Shown here: piece after piece, positions 22,501 to 30,968 of the stretch
How the letters are laid out: each line of letters begins with the position of its first letter
Numbering within the stretch: position 1 is the stretch's first letter
From: a virus
Reading direction: 5' to 3' (one strand)
IMG/VR virus record: IMGVR_UViG_3300030329_004340
Location: 1 to 45,394 of that record
DNA: 45,394 nucleotides
Notes under the pieces: model-generated
The model's input: the letters and a program-made list of their open reading frames with translations, nothing else
Told to the model about the DNA's origin: nothing
Database searches by the model: none
Program-made: the position numbers and the translations under genes

Positions 22501-25195
22501 ACCATTTGGCCCAAATGGATATGATGGCACTGCATCAAGTGGAAATTACCAAGGTGATGGGAAATATGGAGTAATGACTGATTCTTCAGGAGCATCTACA
22601 ACTGCGGTTCAATATAAGGCTGATGATGCTTTTGGGAAAATGTATACTGGAAATCACGATTGTAAGCAAGTTCTTTATAATTGGGGAAGTAATCGTCTTG
22701 ATTGGCATGATGAAGAACCTTATTCTGATAATGGTAGATGGTTTCAAAAAAGAGAACATTTATATACCTTTAAAGGATATGATACAAGTGATACATTAGA
22801 TTTAGATTCAAAACTAAATAATGATGTTGCATTAATTGAATGGGAAATTGAAGATTTCTTCATGGGTAAAAAAATGTCTGAAAGAATGATGGATACTGAG
22901 AATGGTTCACCTGGAAATGTTATTCCAAATTGGGAACTTGATATATATGCTTTTGGAACAACTGAAATTGATACAAGTGATGTAGATGGCGTTTCATATA
23001 CATCTCCTGGAACACTTGCTACACCAGATAATGCATGGAATGGCTTAGTATTTACTACAGTTGGAGATGTAGCAGAAGCAATGTCAACAATTAATGGAAG
23101 CCCTATATTTAGTTGGAATTCAAATCCATCAAATAAACAATATCATGAAATTTATACTATGCATAGTGGAATGAGCGATAGAGTTGACGATATAAATGAT
23201 GAATATGGTCATTTCACTGCGAAATATAATGGTTCTGCTTCATTTCCTTTAGGGCAAATAAATAAAAGAAATACAATTGGAGTAAAACTATTAACTGATT
23301 GTAGCTCTCTTCTAAATATAGGAGGTGCTAGCTATACTCCAAATGAATGGCAAAATTCTGCTACTAGAAATGTCACTAATGGCTCTCAATATCTACATGG
23401 TGGAGTTGCAATGGTTACTCTTAAAAAATTACATGTATATGGTTATACAAATGGATATTCAGCTACAGATTTACCTACTTCTAATCAAGTAAGTGGTGGT
23501 ACTCTTATTAATCTTAATTTTACAGGAACAGCTGGGTCAGGTTGGAATAAAACTTGGGATGTTGCACTTACAACTGTCAATATTCATGGAGAAGAAAGTG
23601 CTTTTTCAAATATAGAAGAAGGTGTAAGCGGAGGTACATCTACACAACAATTAGAAATGTCAGTATATATGACACAAAGTATTCCTAATGATAAATATCT
23701 TAAAAAGATTAAAGTATATATGAAATCATCTACTTTAGATATCTTTTATTTACAAGCTGAAATAGACTTAGGAACAATGAAGATTAAATCTTCTACTTCA
23801 GGTAAAGAATTTCCTGGATTATATATATCTGATAAAGGATATTATTCTTTTACTTTTCCAAAAGATTATGGGTTGCAACCAAACTTAATCGATAGCTATG
23901 AATCTCAAACTACTATACCTCAAAAAGTAGCATTTAATAGTGAGAATATGTATTGTAAATTCAAAACAGCTACAATATGTAATAATAGAGTATATGTTGG
24001 AAATGTAGAGCAAAATGGAAGAATATATAGTGATAGAATGATAAAATCACCAGTTAATCAATTTGGAATTTTACCTTCCTCTAGTTTTATTGATGTAGCG
24101 ATTAATGATGGAGATGAAATAACTCATCTTGAATCTTTTAAAGATTCTCTTATGCAATTTAAAAAGAGAAAAGTATTTATTATTAATGTATCTGAGGGTT
24201 ATGAATATTTAGAAGAAACACTTGATAATGTTGGAGTTGAGCATAGTAGCCAAGTCTGCAAAACTCCTAAAGGAATTGCATGGATAACAGAAAATGGATG
24301 CTATATTTGGGATGGAAAAGAATTAACCAACTTAATTGAAAACAAACTTACAACTGAAACATTTTCAGATGCAGCTTGCAAATGGCAAATTATATCTGAT
24401 GATATTCCTCAAATAGGCTACTTAAAAGAAGCTGATAAATTAATTATATTAAAATCATCAAAACCATATACATCTACAAGTTCTGAAGGAAGATACTTAG
24501 AGGGATATATATATGACTTTAGAAATCAAGCATGGACAATGACATTTAATAGAACTCATGCACATGGAGAAAAATCTAACTTTATTCATCATACAGATGG
24601 TAGTCTTGTTTGGAATAATAGCAGTGCAGCAGGCAACAATATAGCTAAGTTTTACAAATGGAGCAATGACCCAATATCTACATATAATATGCCTGGAGAC
24701 CTTTCAACTTTAGATAATATTAATGATTTAAAACAATTTAGAATAGTCACAAAAGACTTTACATTTGAAGAGCCTTCTGTTAGAAAAAAGATATATAAAG
24801 TTTATGTTACTTATAAAAGTGTTGATAATGTTGGGCAAACTACTGAAGCGGCAGCTAATTCAAATGTTTTATTATACTATGCAACTAATGGACAAGGTGA
24901 AGTAAATGGAACAACTAATTGGACAGAATTCCCAGAATCTAAAGAAGCTAGTGCAAGTACAGTATTATATAAAACAAGTAGTGAAGATGCTGGTTCAGCA
25001 GGATTTCAAGGAACATCTACATGGAAAACGGTTGAATTAAAACCATCGTCATCTATCAATAATATATATTCATTTCAATTAAAATTTGAATTAGATAAAC
25101 AATCTTCATATAAAGATAGCAATAATTCAAAAGTTGCTAATGGCTTTATGATTAATGACATAAGTATTGTATATAGGAAAAAAAGCATTAAATAA
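19586..25195 (+). CDS. Giant tail protein with nozzle-like C-terminal part
   Basis: An 1869-residue protein starting at GTG (TAGTG overlap). The N-terminus (LTLNDFSGGVNT ... VSGG) and the last ~450 residues, with FKDSLMQFKKRKVFIINVS, GIAWITENGCYIWDG and a later YDFRNQAWTMTF, resemble the beta-propeller of podovirus nozzle proteins (T7 gp12-like). The long middle is inserted beta modules: a DTDGDGNYD calcium-type loop near residue 230, two copies of a short repeat ending in NGTT (about 379-420 and 622-663), and regions like carbohydrate-binding modules (FTIPHNVES followed by YIDDVRL). It probably forms the tail nozzle and a host-surface contact. The assignment is moderate because the protein is more than twice the size of T7 gp12. 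Confidence 0.6.
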   Translation: MAKEVLTLNDFSGGVNTHSFDRDVKTPGKDPSEAQSVLSSFLNLGDSDKGGEFVQLYNVEVDVDGVLRVSGGTHQNHVATYGQNRFPDGLIQGGGLFSYPTDNTLNYLNHGILNSNKYSNWTLGSGVSLVSSDTITLSDGTSTKDISPSSANSDRFIKMTQTASQYGASAVPMNSIELNLDSSKEKVPIKAGKTYTLRFKMTSNQPYIETAGVYPPSIKIYNDNNVFDTDGDGNYDSPIYNTIQGWGTDSSATANDATAHNSNDGKSLLTLESVDNDFVGTADITVSSGTSTFDISAGNATAAVVQGEGMPTYWLKNRTFLAAVEGTDTAGGSGAAILLNEGSDLDADDSAPVLDDGTNASADNEVQHWIARAEGGGVGDIIKIDDEEMAFISKSSGTFNVIRGYNGTTAAAHTNNKPVSKLANRTNALKITISDDTSPDAVWFGTSNYLDGNFSAGENYQIMFYYRTDRNVGTGSYTANAYNPVFTLNEYDGSSWSETLRKVLPNTTIGDGGEDTTGSKIALSNNNASVSGTVKGTLAAHGLKTGDVIYIEESPTFRGNQVVTVIDDSNFYFTHPGFARAGTQTVVKQDDGSNNNLVNMAGHFGAGATALTVDDGQTFQPGDVIQMGSEDVYVYSISGNVLTVVRDWNGTTDAQQNDDSTIEYQDAYAVAHVWRPATFTLSNPNRKRGWIQHRLSGDTTKIKSGFTLAKDPDGDKYIHVSHFDIYKASGVDLETLAFNNDELTSPFEEEFIGDWQEYEYTFTIPHNVESGSKNNPIPGWRIKIDGGYVVDPAYNNVDVAAVGKKSTHNLYIDDVRLTSDENDFVYLFSRNTTSVSDLIALSPNTFGAENIVRYTGLDADFQTYIANGRVFICDSNYSNKDNRPYQFQYVNSDRNLESIGAGTSTYWKKGIHTNEGPTLLGTTSKSGGIDYDNVVKLIDNGLMNSDIIDRRTYARVMKKYESAFGWNPNSSRPFGPNGYDGTASSGNYQGDGKYGVMTDSSGASTTAVQYKADDAFGKMYTGNHDCKQVLYNWGSNRLDWHDEEPYSDNGRWFQKREHLYTFKGYDTSDTLDLDSKLNNDVALIEWEIEDFFMGKKMSERMMDTENGSPGNVIPNWELDIYAFGTTEIDTSDVDGVSYTSPGTLATPDNAWNGLVFTTVGDVAEAMSTINGSPIFSWNSNPSNKQYHEIYTMHSGMSDRVDDINDEYGHFTAKYNGSASFPLGQINKRNTIGVKLLTDCSSLLNIGGASYTPNEWQNSATRNVTNGSQYLHGGVAMVTLKKLHVYGYTNGYSATDLPTSNQVSGGTLINLNFTGTAGSGWNKTWDVALTTVNIHGEESAFSNIEEGVSGGTSTQQLEMSVYMTQSIPNDKYLKKIKVYMKSSTLDIFYLQAEIDLGTMKIKSSTSGKEFPGLYISDKGYYSFTFPKDYGLQPNLIDSYESQTTIPQKVAFNSENMYCKFKTATICNNRVYVGNVEQNGRIYSDRMIKSPVNQFGILPSSSFIDVAINDGDEITHLESFKDSLMQFKKRKVFIINVSEGYEYLEETLDNVGVEHSSQVCKTPKGIAWITENGCYIWDGKELTNLIENKLTTETFSDAACKWQIISDDIPQIGYLKEADKLIILKSSKPYTSTSSEGRYLEGYIYDFRNQAWTMTFNRTHAHGEKSNFIHHTDGSLVWNNSSAAGNNIAKFYKWSNDPISTYNMPGDLSTLDNINDLKQFRIVTKDFTFEEPSVRKKIYKVYVTYKSVDNVGQTTEAAANSNVLLYYATNGQGEVNGTTNWTEFPESKEASASTVLYKTSSEDAGSAGFQGTSTWKTVELKPSSSINNIYSFQLKFELDKQSSYKDSNNSKVANGFMINDISIVYRKKSIK

Positions 25196-26775
25196 TGGCA
25201 AATAAATTATTACATACCAAGCAAACAAAAAGCAAGGTATCTAATCATTTTTTCGCATCAAATGTAGGTAATGATTCAGATATCAATATAGTCTCTCTTG
25301 TTTCAAAAGGAACTTATTTAACCGCAAAAGCTGGCGGACAATGGCATTCTGTTAAACTTCAACCACCTCAAGAACTAGATAATGGAAATTTCATTAATTT
25401 AAAAGTCGAAGGAGAAGCAACATTTTATAGTTCTGAAATTCAATTCCTTAATGGATTTAGTAGCCCAGGAGATATATATATAAGAGCAGGTGCTAAATTA
25501 TATTTTGAAGCAAAAACTGCAAGCCCAGATATATATATTACAGCAGGTTCAGATACACTTGAGTTTCATGTAGGTGGTGATAATATTATGACTTTAAATG
25601 AAACAGATGATGGATTTTGGTTAGAACTTCAAAATAATGCTGATTTAGTTATTAGTGCGGCAGATAAAATAAGATTAGATGGCAATGAATCTGGAAACAC
25701 TTATATTAGTGGAGAAACAAGTGGACTTGGAGATGACATAGTATTTACAGCTGGAGGTGGCGATATAATGTCTCTTACTTCAGCATCTGTTACTATAACT
25801 GGTACAGCATCTATGACAAGTACAACAGCAGACCAATTCAAGATTAAATATGATGCAAGCAATTATGCTTTAATGAATGTTAGTGCAACTGGAGATTTAG
25901 AAATTGAAACAATTGGAGCGGGTACTACTGATTCCGATATTACTTTAAATGCAGATGGAGATATTATTTTAAATGCAGATGGCGGTAATATAGATTTTAA
26001 GGATGCTTCAACAACTTTAGCACAAATAATAAAACAAACAAGTGGAAACGAATTTTACTTGCACTCGGCAATAGGAACTGCTAATTATCTTAAAATGTAT
26101 ACAACCTCAAATGGTGTATCAACTATAAGTACAGTAGATAGTGATGGAACTGTAGGTCATTTAACAATAGCCCCTAATGGTATATTAAAAACAGAAGCAG
26201 ATGATGGTGGTATATTTATAAAAGAAACTGCCGACGCAGGAACTGATACTAATGGATATGGACAAATATGGGTACATGATACTAACCCTGTAGAATTATG
26301 CTTTACTGACCAAGATGGAACAGATATTATAGGTATTGGAAAATATCATTATGATATTAAGTTTATTGGATATGCAGGTTCAGGAACAGCTTCTTATTTA
26401 CCAATTAATGGATATATTTTTGACCAAACTTCAACTTCTAGTAGAAATGAATATCATAGTTTTATTGCCCCTTATAATGGCACAATACAAAAAGTAGCAT
26501 TTAGAAGTGAAGTTGCACAAGATGGAGATTTGAGCTTTAGGGTGCTTGAGTCTGCTGATGGAACTGAAATTCCTGGAACTACTGTTTTTAGACATGAAAC
26601 AACAGTAGATATAGCAGATGATGTATATCAAGAATTAGATATGACAGGGCCAGGCACAGGTAGTGATTACTCTCCATTAACCAAGGGGAGAATTTATGTT
26701 TTTTATTTAAGTTGCCCATCTGCACCTTTAGATACAAATATAACTATTGTTTTTAAATGGGATATAACAAGTTAA
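25195..26775 (+). CDS. Probable tail fibre / spike protein
   Basis: A 526-residue protein, nearly all short beta strands, with repeats such as LNADGDIILNADGGNIDF (about 250-268) typical of trimeric fibre shafts. Residues 1-70 may be the tail-binding head. The last ~130 residues (from YHSFIAPYNGTIQKVAFRS) look like a separate beta-sandwich tip that could bind the receptor. The start overlaps the stop of the nozzle gene (TAATG). It is the only clear fibre gene in the window, so it probably sets host range together with the middle of the nozzle protein. Confidence 0.65.
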   Translation: MANKLLHTKQTKSKVSNHFFASNVGNDSDINIVSLVSKGTYLTAKAGGQWHSVKLQPPQELDNGNFINLKVEGEATFYSSEIQFLNGFSSPGDIYIRAGAKLYFEAKTASPDIYITAGSDTLEFHVGGDNIMTLNETDDGFWLELQNNADLVISAADKIRLDGNESGNTYISGETSGLGDDIVFTAGGGDIMSLTSASVTITGTASMTSTTADQFKIKYDASNYALMNVSATGDLEIETIGAGTTDSDITLNADGDIILNADGGNIDFKDASTTLAQIIKQTSGNEFYLHSAIGTANYLKMYTTSNGVSTISTVDSDGTVGHLTIAPNGILKTEADDGGIFIKETADAGTDTNGYGQIWVHDTNPVELCFTDQDGTDIIGIGKYHYDIKFIGYAGSGTASYLPINGYIFDQTSTSSRNEYHSFIAPYNGTIQKVAFRSEVAQDGDLSFRVLESADGTEIPGTTVFRHETTVDIADDVYQELDMTGPGTGSDYSPLTKGRIYVFYLSCPSAPLDTNITIVFKWDITS

Positions 26776-26782
26776 TGGATAT

Positions 26783-26837
26783 TTGTATATGACGAGAAAA
26801 TTTACTATATTTAACTGCTGTATTTCAGCAACTTTTA
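26783..26837 (+). promoter_or_regulatory. Probable promoter and leader hairpin
   Basis: TTGTAT (26783-26788), a 17-bp spacer and TATATT (26806-26811) form a sigma70-like promoter in the only sizeable gap of this region. The predicted leader carries TGCTG-TATTT-CAGCA followed by ACTTTT, a weak hairpin that may attenuate or protect the mRNA. It would drive the internal virion genes from 26856. Confidence 0.45.
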
Positions 26838-26855
26838 AGCTTAAAGGAGTGATTA

Positions 26856-28064
26856 ATGAGTATATATGATGTAGTTTCCGCACAAACAAACCCATATTTA
26901 GGAGATTTGAGTTCAAGAGCAGCTTCAGAAGAGGCCAAATCTGGTGCTCAAGAGTGGAGAAGTGATAAAATGGGTGAATATAAAGCAGAAGTTAAAAGGA
27001 GACAGGACAGAGCTGCAAAAAAAGCTAGAGAAAAACAAAAGAAATACAAAATGTTAGGGAAAGTATTTGATGTTGCATCATTGCTTTTGCCACCTGGTAT
27101 GGGCCCAGGAATGAAAGCTTTAATTAAAGGAGCTACAAAAGGTGCACTTGCACATGGGCAAGCAAAAGAAACAAAGAAAGCTCTTAAAGGCATGGGCCAA
27201 ATGGGTGGTTTTAAAGGAACTTTTATGGAAGATTATGCCAAAGGATATGATGAATCAATGAGAAAGACCATGGAAAGTCTAGACCCTCAACAAGCAGGAT
27301 TAATGGGACTTGGAGGCTCATTAATGAGTGCTGGAATTGGTGATAAACTTGGAGATTTAGCTAAAGGAGTTGGAAAAGACATCACAGAAAATATGTTTTC
27401 TGGATTAGGAGAGAAAGCAGGAGAAAAACTAAGTGAAGTCACAGAAGAACAAATAGAAAAAGGTGCTAAGGGGACATTTAAAGACTTTTTTAGATTTAAG
27501 CCAGAGCGAAAGTTAGACCCTACAGGACAATTCGCAGATGAATTTAAATCACAGTTAAGTGAAGATATAAAACCTGGATTTGAAGCTTTAGAGCAATCTG
27601 GTATAGATATGAAAAATATAAAACCTGGCACTTTTAGTCATGATGAAATAGCTGGAAGGTCTTGGGCTACAGATATGGAAGGAAATACTGTAGAATTTGG
27701 AGAAGGTATTACTCCTGAAAGTTTTCAAGCATATCAACAATATCTTGGAATGAAAGATATGGGAGAAAGAGCTCCTTTATCAATGATGAGAGAAGATAAA
27801 TGGTATGGAGATGAAGGCTTCAAAGGGCATCTAAAAAATGTATTTGCTCCTTGGAGTTCTGATGATGGAGGTGAAGGATTTATAGATGCCTTGACAAGTG
27901 GAGAATTAGGCTCTGAAGCTATGGGAATTTATGGCCCACTTATAGAGCAAGGAATTTTTGGTATAAAACCAACAGATATGGCGGTTCAAACGCCTGGGCA
28001 AATTAGACAACAAATGTCACCATTTGGAAACCCCAATTGGGCAGCAAGTTTACCTAGACCATAA
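26856..28064 (+). CDS. Probable internal virion protein
   Basis: A 402-residue, Gly/Met/Lys-rich protein. The N-terminal 60 residues are a charged helix (KRRQDRAAKKAREKQKKYK). Glycine-rich hydrophobic stretches follow (LLPPGMGPGMKALIKG and GLGGSLMSAGIG), then a less ordered C-terminal half. Such mixes of membrane-active and helical segments are seen in proteins ejected with phage DNA. AAAGGAG lies upstream of the ATG, and it opens the last late transcript unit. The role is inferred from context and composition. Confidence 0.5.
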   Translation: MSIYDVVSAQTNPYLGDLSSRAASEEAKSGAQEWRSDKMGEYKAEVKRRQDRAAKKAREKQKKYKMLGKVFDVASLLLPPGMGPGMKALIKGATKGALAHGQAKETKKALKGMGQMGGFKGTFMEDYAKGYDESMRKTMESLDPQQAGLMGLGGSLMSAGIGDKLGDLAKGVGKDITENMFSGLGEKAGEKLSEVTEEQIEKGAKGTFKDFFRFKPERKLDPTGQFADEFKSQLSEDIKPGFEALEQSGIDMKNIKPGTFSHDEIAGRSWATDMEGNTVEFGEGITPESFQAYQQYLGMKDMGERAPLSMMREDKWYGDEGFKGHLKNVFAPWSSDDGGEGFIDALTSGELGSEAMGIYGPLIEQGIFGIKPTDMAVQTPGQIRQQMSPFGNPNWAASLPRP

Positions 28065-28073
28065 GGAGAAATA

Positions 28074-28505
28074 ATGACAGATTTTGGAGAATTTACAGAC
28101 ATTTTTAGAAAGCTTGGGATAACAGACCCATATAATACTGAAAGTATTGCTGCTTCAATTGGTGCTGCGACAGGACAAGATTTGCCTACTGCAATGGTTG
28201 CATCTCTTACTCCTCAAATGATGAAGGGAGCAGAAAGAGAAACCTATCAACCCATTGTCGAACAAAGAAGCCAAACATTATTACAAGATTTAGTAAATAC
28301 AATGAATAAGCAAGGAGTACAAAGCGCAGGAGGATTTGCTGGTTCTTCAGCATTCCAAAATATTCAACAAGGAGCAAGGGATGTATTTGGAAAGGGAGCT
28401 ACAGATGTATTATCAGAAGTTGGAAAAATGCAAGCAGGTGCAAAGGGGAATATACAAAATATTGTTCAATCATGGCGTGATACAATAAAATCAGTTAAAT
28501 ATTAA
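28074..28505 (+). CDS. Probable small internal virion protein
   Basis: A 143-residue protein, mainly helical, rich in Gln, Ala and Gly, with no membrane segment or enzymatic motif. It begins 9 nt after the previous gene with AAGGAG as ribosome binding site and ends 8 nt before the next, so all three are in one operon. It may assist assembly of the ejection proteins. No family recognised. Confidence 0.5.
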   Translation: MTDFGEFTDIFRKLGITDPYNTESIAASIGAATGQDLPTAMVASLTPQMMKGAERETYQPIVEQRSQTLLQDLVNTMNKQGVQSAGGFAGSSAFQNIQQGARDVFGKGATDVLSEVGKMQAGAKGNIQNIVQSWRDTIKSVKY

Positions 28506-28513
28506 GGAAATTT

Positions 28514-30961
28514 ATGGCAGTAGATTATGAAAGTCCATTAGACAGACTATACAAACAAGTAGCAATTGCAAAAGAATTAAAAGGATTATTTAGCCCCTCC
28601 CCTGCAAAAGAGCGAGAACGAGAACTAATGTATAATCGCTATGAAAAAACTCTCAGAAAACATAGTGATTGGTCTGAAACAATATATGATAATGACCAAT
28701 TGCAGGACAGATATAATGAAATAAGACAAATGTATAATAATAATTATGATAAAATGGATGATATGACAAGGCAATTATTTATTGATACTGAAGCTAGATT
28801 TCAAGAACAAAACAAACTTAATAATGAATGGAATGCAGAAATATCATCATTTAATAATCGAATTATTAACAATAAAGACGAAGTTCCTGGATTGAGAGAA
28901 GGTGTGATTGAATCTTTTGAAAATTATGCCTTAGCACAAGATTATGAAAATACTGAATATTATTCAAATAAAAACAATCAATATTATTCTGTGTTAGTTG
29001 AAGCTGAGCAAAATGCATGGACTAATAAAGGCAATGAAGGATTTATTCCATATAACCAATTAAGTTCTGAATCACAAGATGACATATTAACCAAACAAGC
29101 ATTATTAAAAGATAATAGAAAAAATGATATACTTACCCAATTAGAAGGATATAACGAATGGCATCAAGGCTTGTATACTAAATTTGGAGATAGAGTAAAA
29201 AATGATGTTGTATTGGCTAACGACCTTGCATCATTTGAAGATATGATTCAAATGGGATTAGGACAAATTAAAGATGATGGGTTTTTAGATTCTAATGAAT
29301 TGGAAGTAATAACAAGCTCTATTATGGAGCAAGACCCTAATGCAATTAAACAATTAAAAGTAAATGAATTAAGGGCAAAAGAAATGGCAGGAAACGAATC
29401 CTTTCAAAATTTTAAGGATGCATTAGATTCTTATACTTATTTACAACATATTTATGCTGGCTTAGATAGTGGAAATTTAGGAATTTTACAAGGAATTGCA
29501 AATCAAGGTATAACTGGAACAAGTTTTCAAGCTGGAGGAGGCAATACTTTAGATATAAATGACATTTATTCAATTCAACAAGCTCAAGACGAAATCATGG
29601 ATGAAATAGAAAAAAAGAAAGCTATGATATTTTCTGCAGATGCAAATGTATTTAAGAATCTCAATCAATCTGCAATGGATTTATATGCAATGCCCCAATT
29701 TGATGGTGATGCATATCAATCTTTAAATAATCAATTATTAAATTTTAGAGATAGTGTTAAACAAAATACATTAACAGGAGGAAGTTTCTCTCCTTCTCCG
29801 CCACAATATAATAATAAAAAAGAAGTAGAAGAAAATAATCAAAGTATTCCTACAGACCCAGTTTTTGATGCAAATAATCCTTATAAAGCGTTTCATGGAG
29901 AAGATAAGGATTTAGTTTTAAATTCTATACCTGATTCTGATAGTAAAAATATAGCCAATGTACATATAGATAATATGAATAATAATTCTATGGCCATATC
30001 TGCATTAGATGAGTATGTAGACCCAAGGCAATCACAATTATTAAAAGACCAAAAAGTAATGTGGGAATTATTAAAAGAATATAATTTGTATAATAATCAA
30101 TATAATACAGCTAGTGCATATCAAAATAATTTTGGTGGCATTATAGATATGGAAAGCTTTTTAGTTAATGATAATGGTGACTATTTGCCAAATGTAGAAG
30201 GTGGCGAACAATATTTTTATGATAATTTTGAAAACTTTTCTCTTCTTCAGCCAGCAGGGGCTCCATATTTAAAAAATGCATATATGTCTGCGGTTCTTCC
30301 TCCTCTTGGAACAATAGCGGCAGCAACAGGATATACCCCAGACTTTCGTAATAATATAAATTCAGACGGATATTTAGCTTTTAAAGAAGGTGAGAATATG
30401 CAAGTTAGCCTAGGTGATGTTCCAGATAGTGAAATGAAAACTGACGCTCATTACAATAAGCAAAAAGATAGAAGAAAATGGACAAAAGACATGACAGGTG
30501 GAAATGTAGAAGCTGCGAAAAGATTGAATGAAATTGAAGCCGCATTATGGATGTATAATGAAAAATGGTTTGGAAATAATTCTGGACAAACTAATGAATT
30601 TCTAAAAGGAAGAAAAGAGGATTCAGTAGTTTATATAAACAGTATTCCAATCAAAATATCTGATTATATACCCATGATGTGGTTTGAGCAAAATCTAAAC
30701 ATGTTTACCGAGTTTACTTCAGGTGGATATGGCCATGAATTATACGGTGGCGGTCTTGAAGAATCTCTTTATGAAAGGTTAGGATTTGAGCAAGAATATA
30801 ATGATATTTTAGCAAAGAGTTTTAAAAACCCTGAATTTATATTTAGAACAAATACACGATATACGCCATATGGTATATTAATGGCTTCTGACAAGTCAAA
30901 TAAAGAGAGAAAACAAGATTATGAGAATTCAAGGAAAGAAATACAAAAACTAACAAGATAA
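28514..30961 (+). CDS. Large internal virion / ejection protein (probable)
   Basis: An 815-residue protein, strongly Asn/Tyr/Asp/Glu-rich and mostly helical. A linker with GGSFSPSPPQYNN (about 417-429) separates two large helical parts. A short hydrophobic patch (YMSAVLPPLGTIAAATGY) near residue 600 could touch a membrane. Place and size, next to a 2446-residue protein at the end of the late operon, match the big internal proteins that podovirus-type phages inject with their DNA. No enzymatic domain is seen. Confidence 0.5.
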   Translation: MAVDYESPLDRLYKQVAIAKELKGLFSPSPAKERERELMYNRYEKTLRKHSDWSETIYDNDQLQDRYNEIRQMYNNNYDKMDDMTRQLFIDTEARFQEQNKLNNEWNAEISSFNNRIINNKDEVPGLREGVIESFENYALAQDYENTEYYSNKNNQYYSVLVEAEQNAWTNKGNEGFIPYNQLSSESQDDILTKQALLKDNRKNDILTQLEGYNEWHQGLYTKFGDRVKNDVVLANDLASFEDMIQMGLGQIKDDGFLDSNELEVITSSIMEQDPNAIKQLKVNELRAKEMAGNESFQNFKDALDSYTYLQHIYAGLDSGNLGILQGIANQGITGTSFQAGGGNTLDINDIYSIQQAQDEIMDEIEKKKAMIFSADANVFKNLNQSAMDLYAMPQFDGDAYQSLNNQLLNFRDSVKQNTLTGGSFSPSPPQYNNKKEVEENNQSIPTDPVFDANNPYKAFHGEDKDLVLNSIPDSDSKNIANVHIDNMNNNSMAISALDEYVDPRQSQLLKDQKVMWELLKEYNLYNNQYNTASAYQNNFGGIIDMESFLVNDNGDYLPNVEGGEQYFYDNFENFSLLQPAGAPYLKNAYMSAVLPPLGTIAAATGYTPDFRNNINSDGYLAFKEGENMQVSLGDVPDSEMKTDAHYNKQKDRRKWTKDMTGGNVEAAKRLNEIEAALWMYNEKWFGNNSGQTNEFLKGRKEDSVVYINSIPIKISDYIPMMWFEQNLNMFTEFTSGGYGHELYGGGLEESLYERLGFEQEYNDILAKSFKNPEFIFRTNTRYTPYGILMASDKSNKERKQDYENSRKEIQKLTR

Positions 30962-30968
30962 AATTTAA

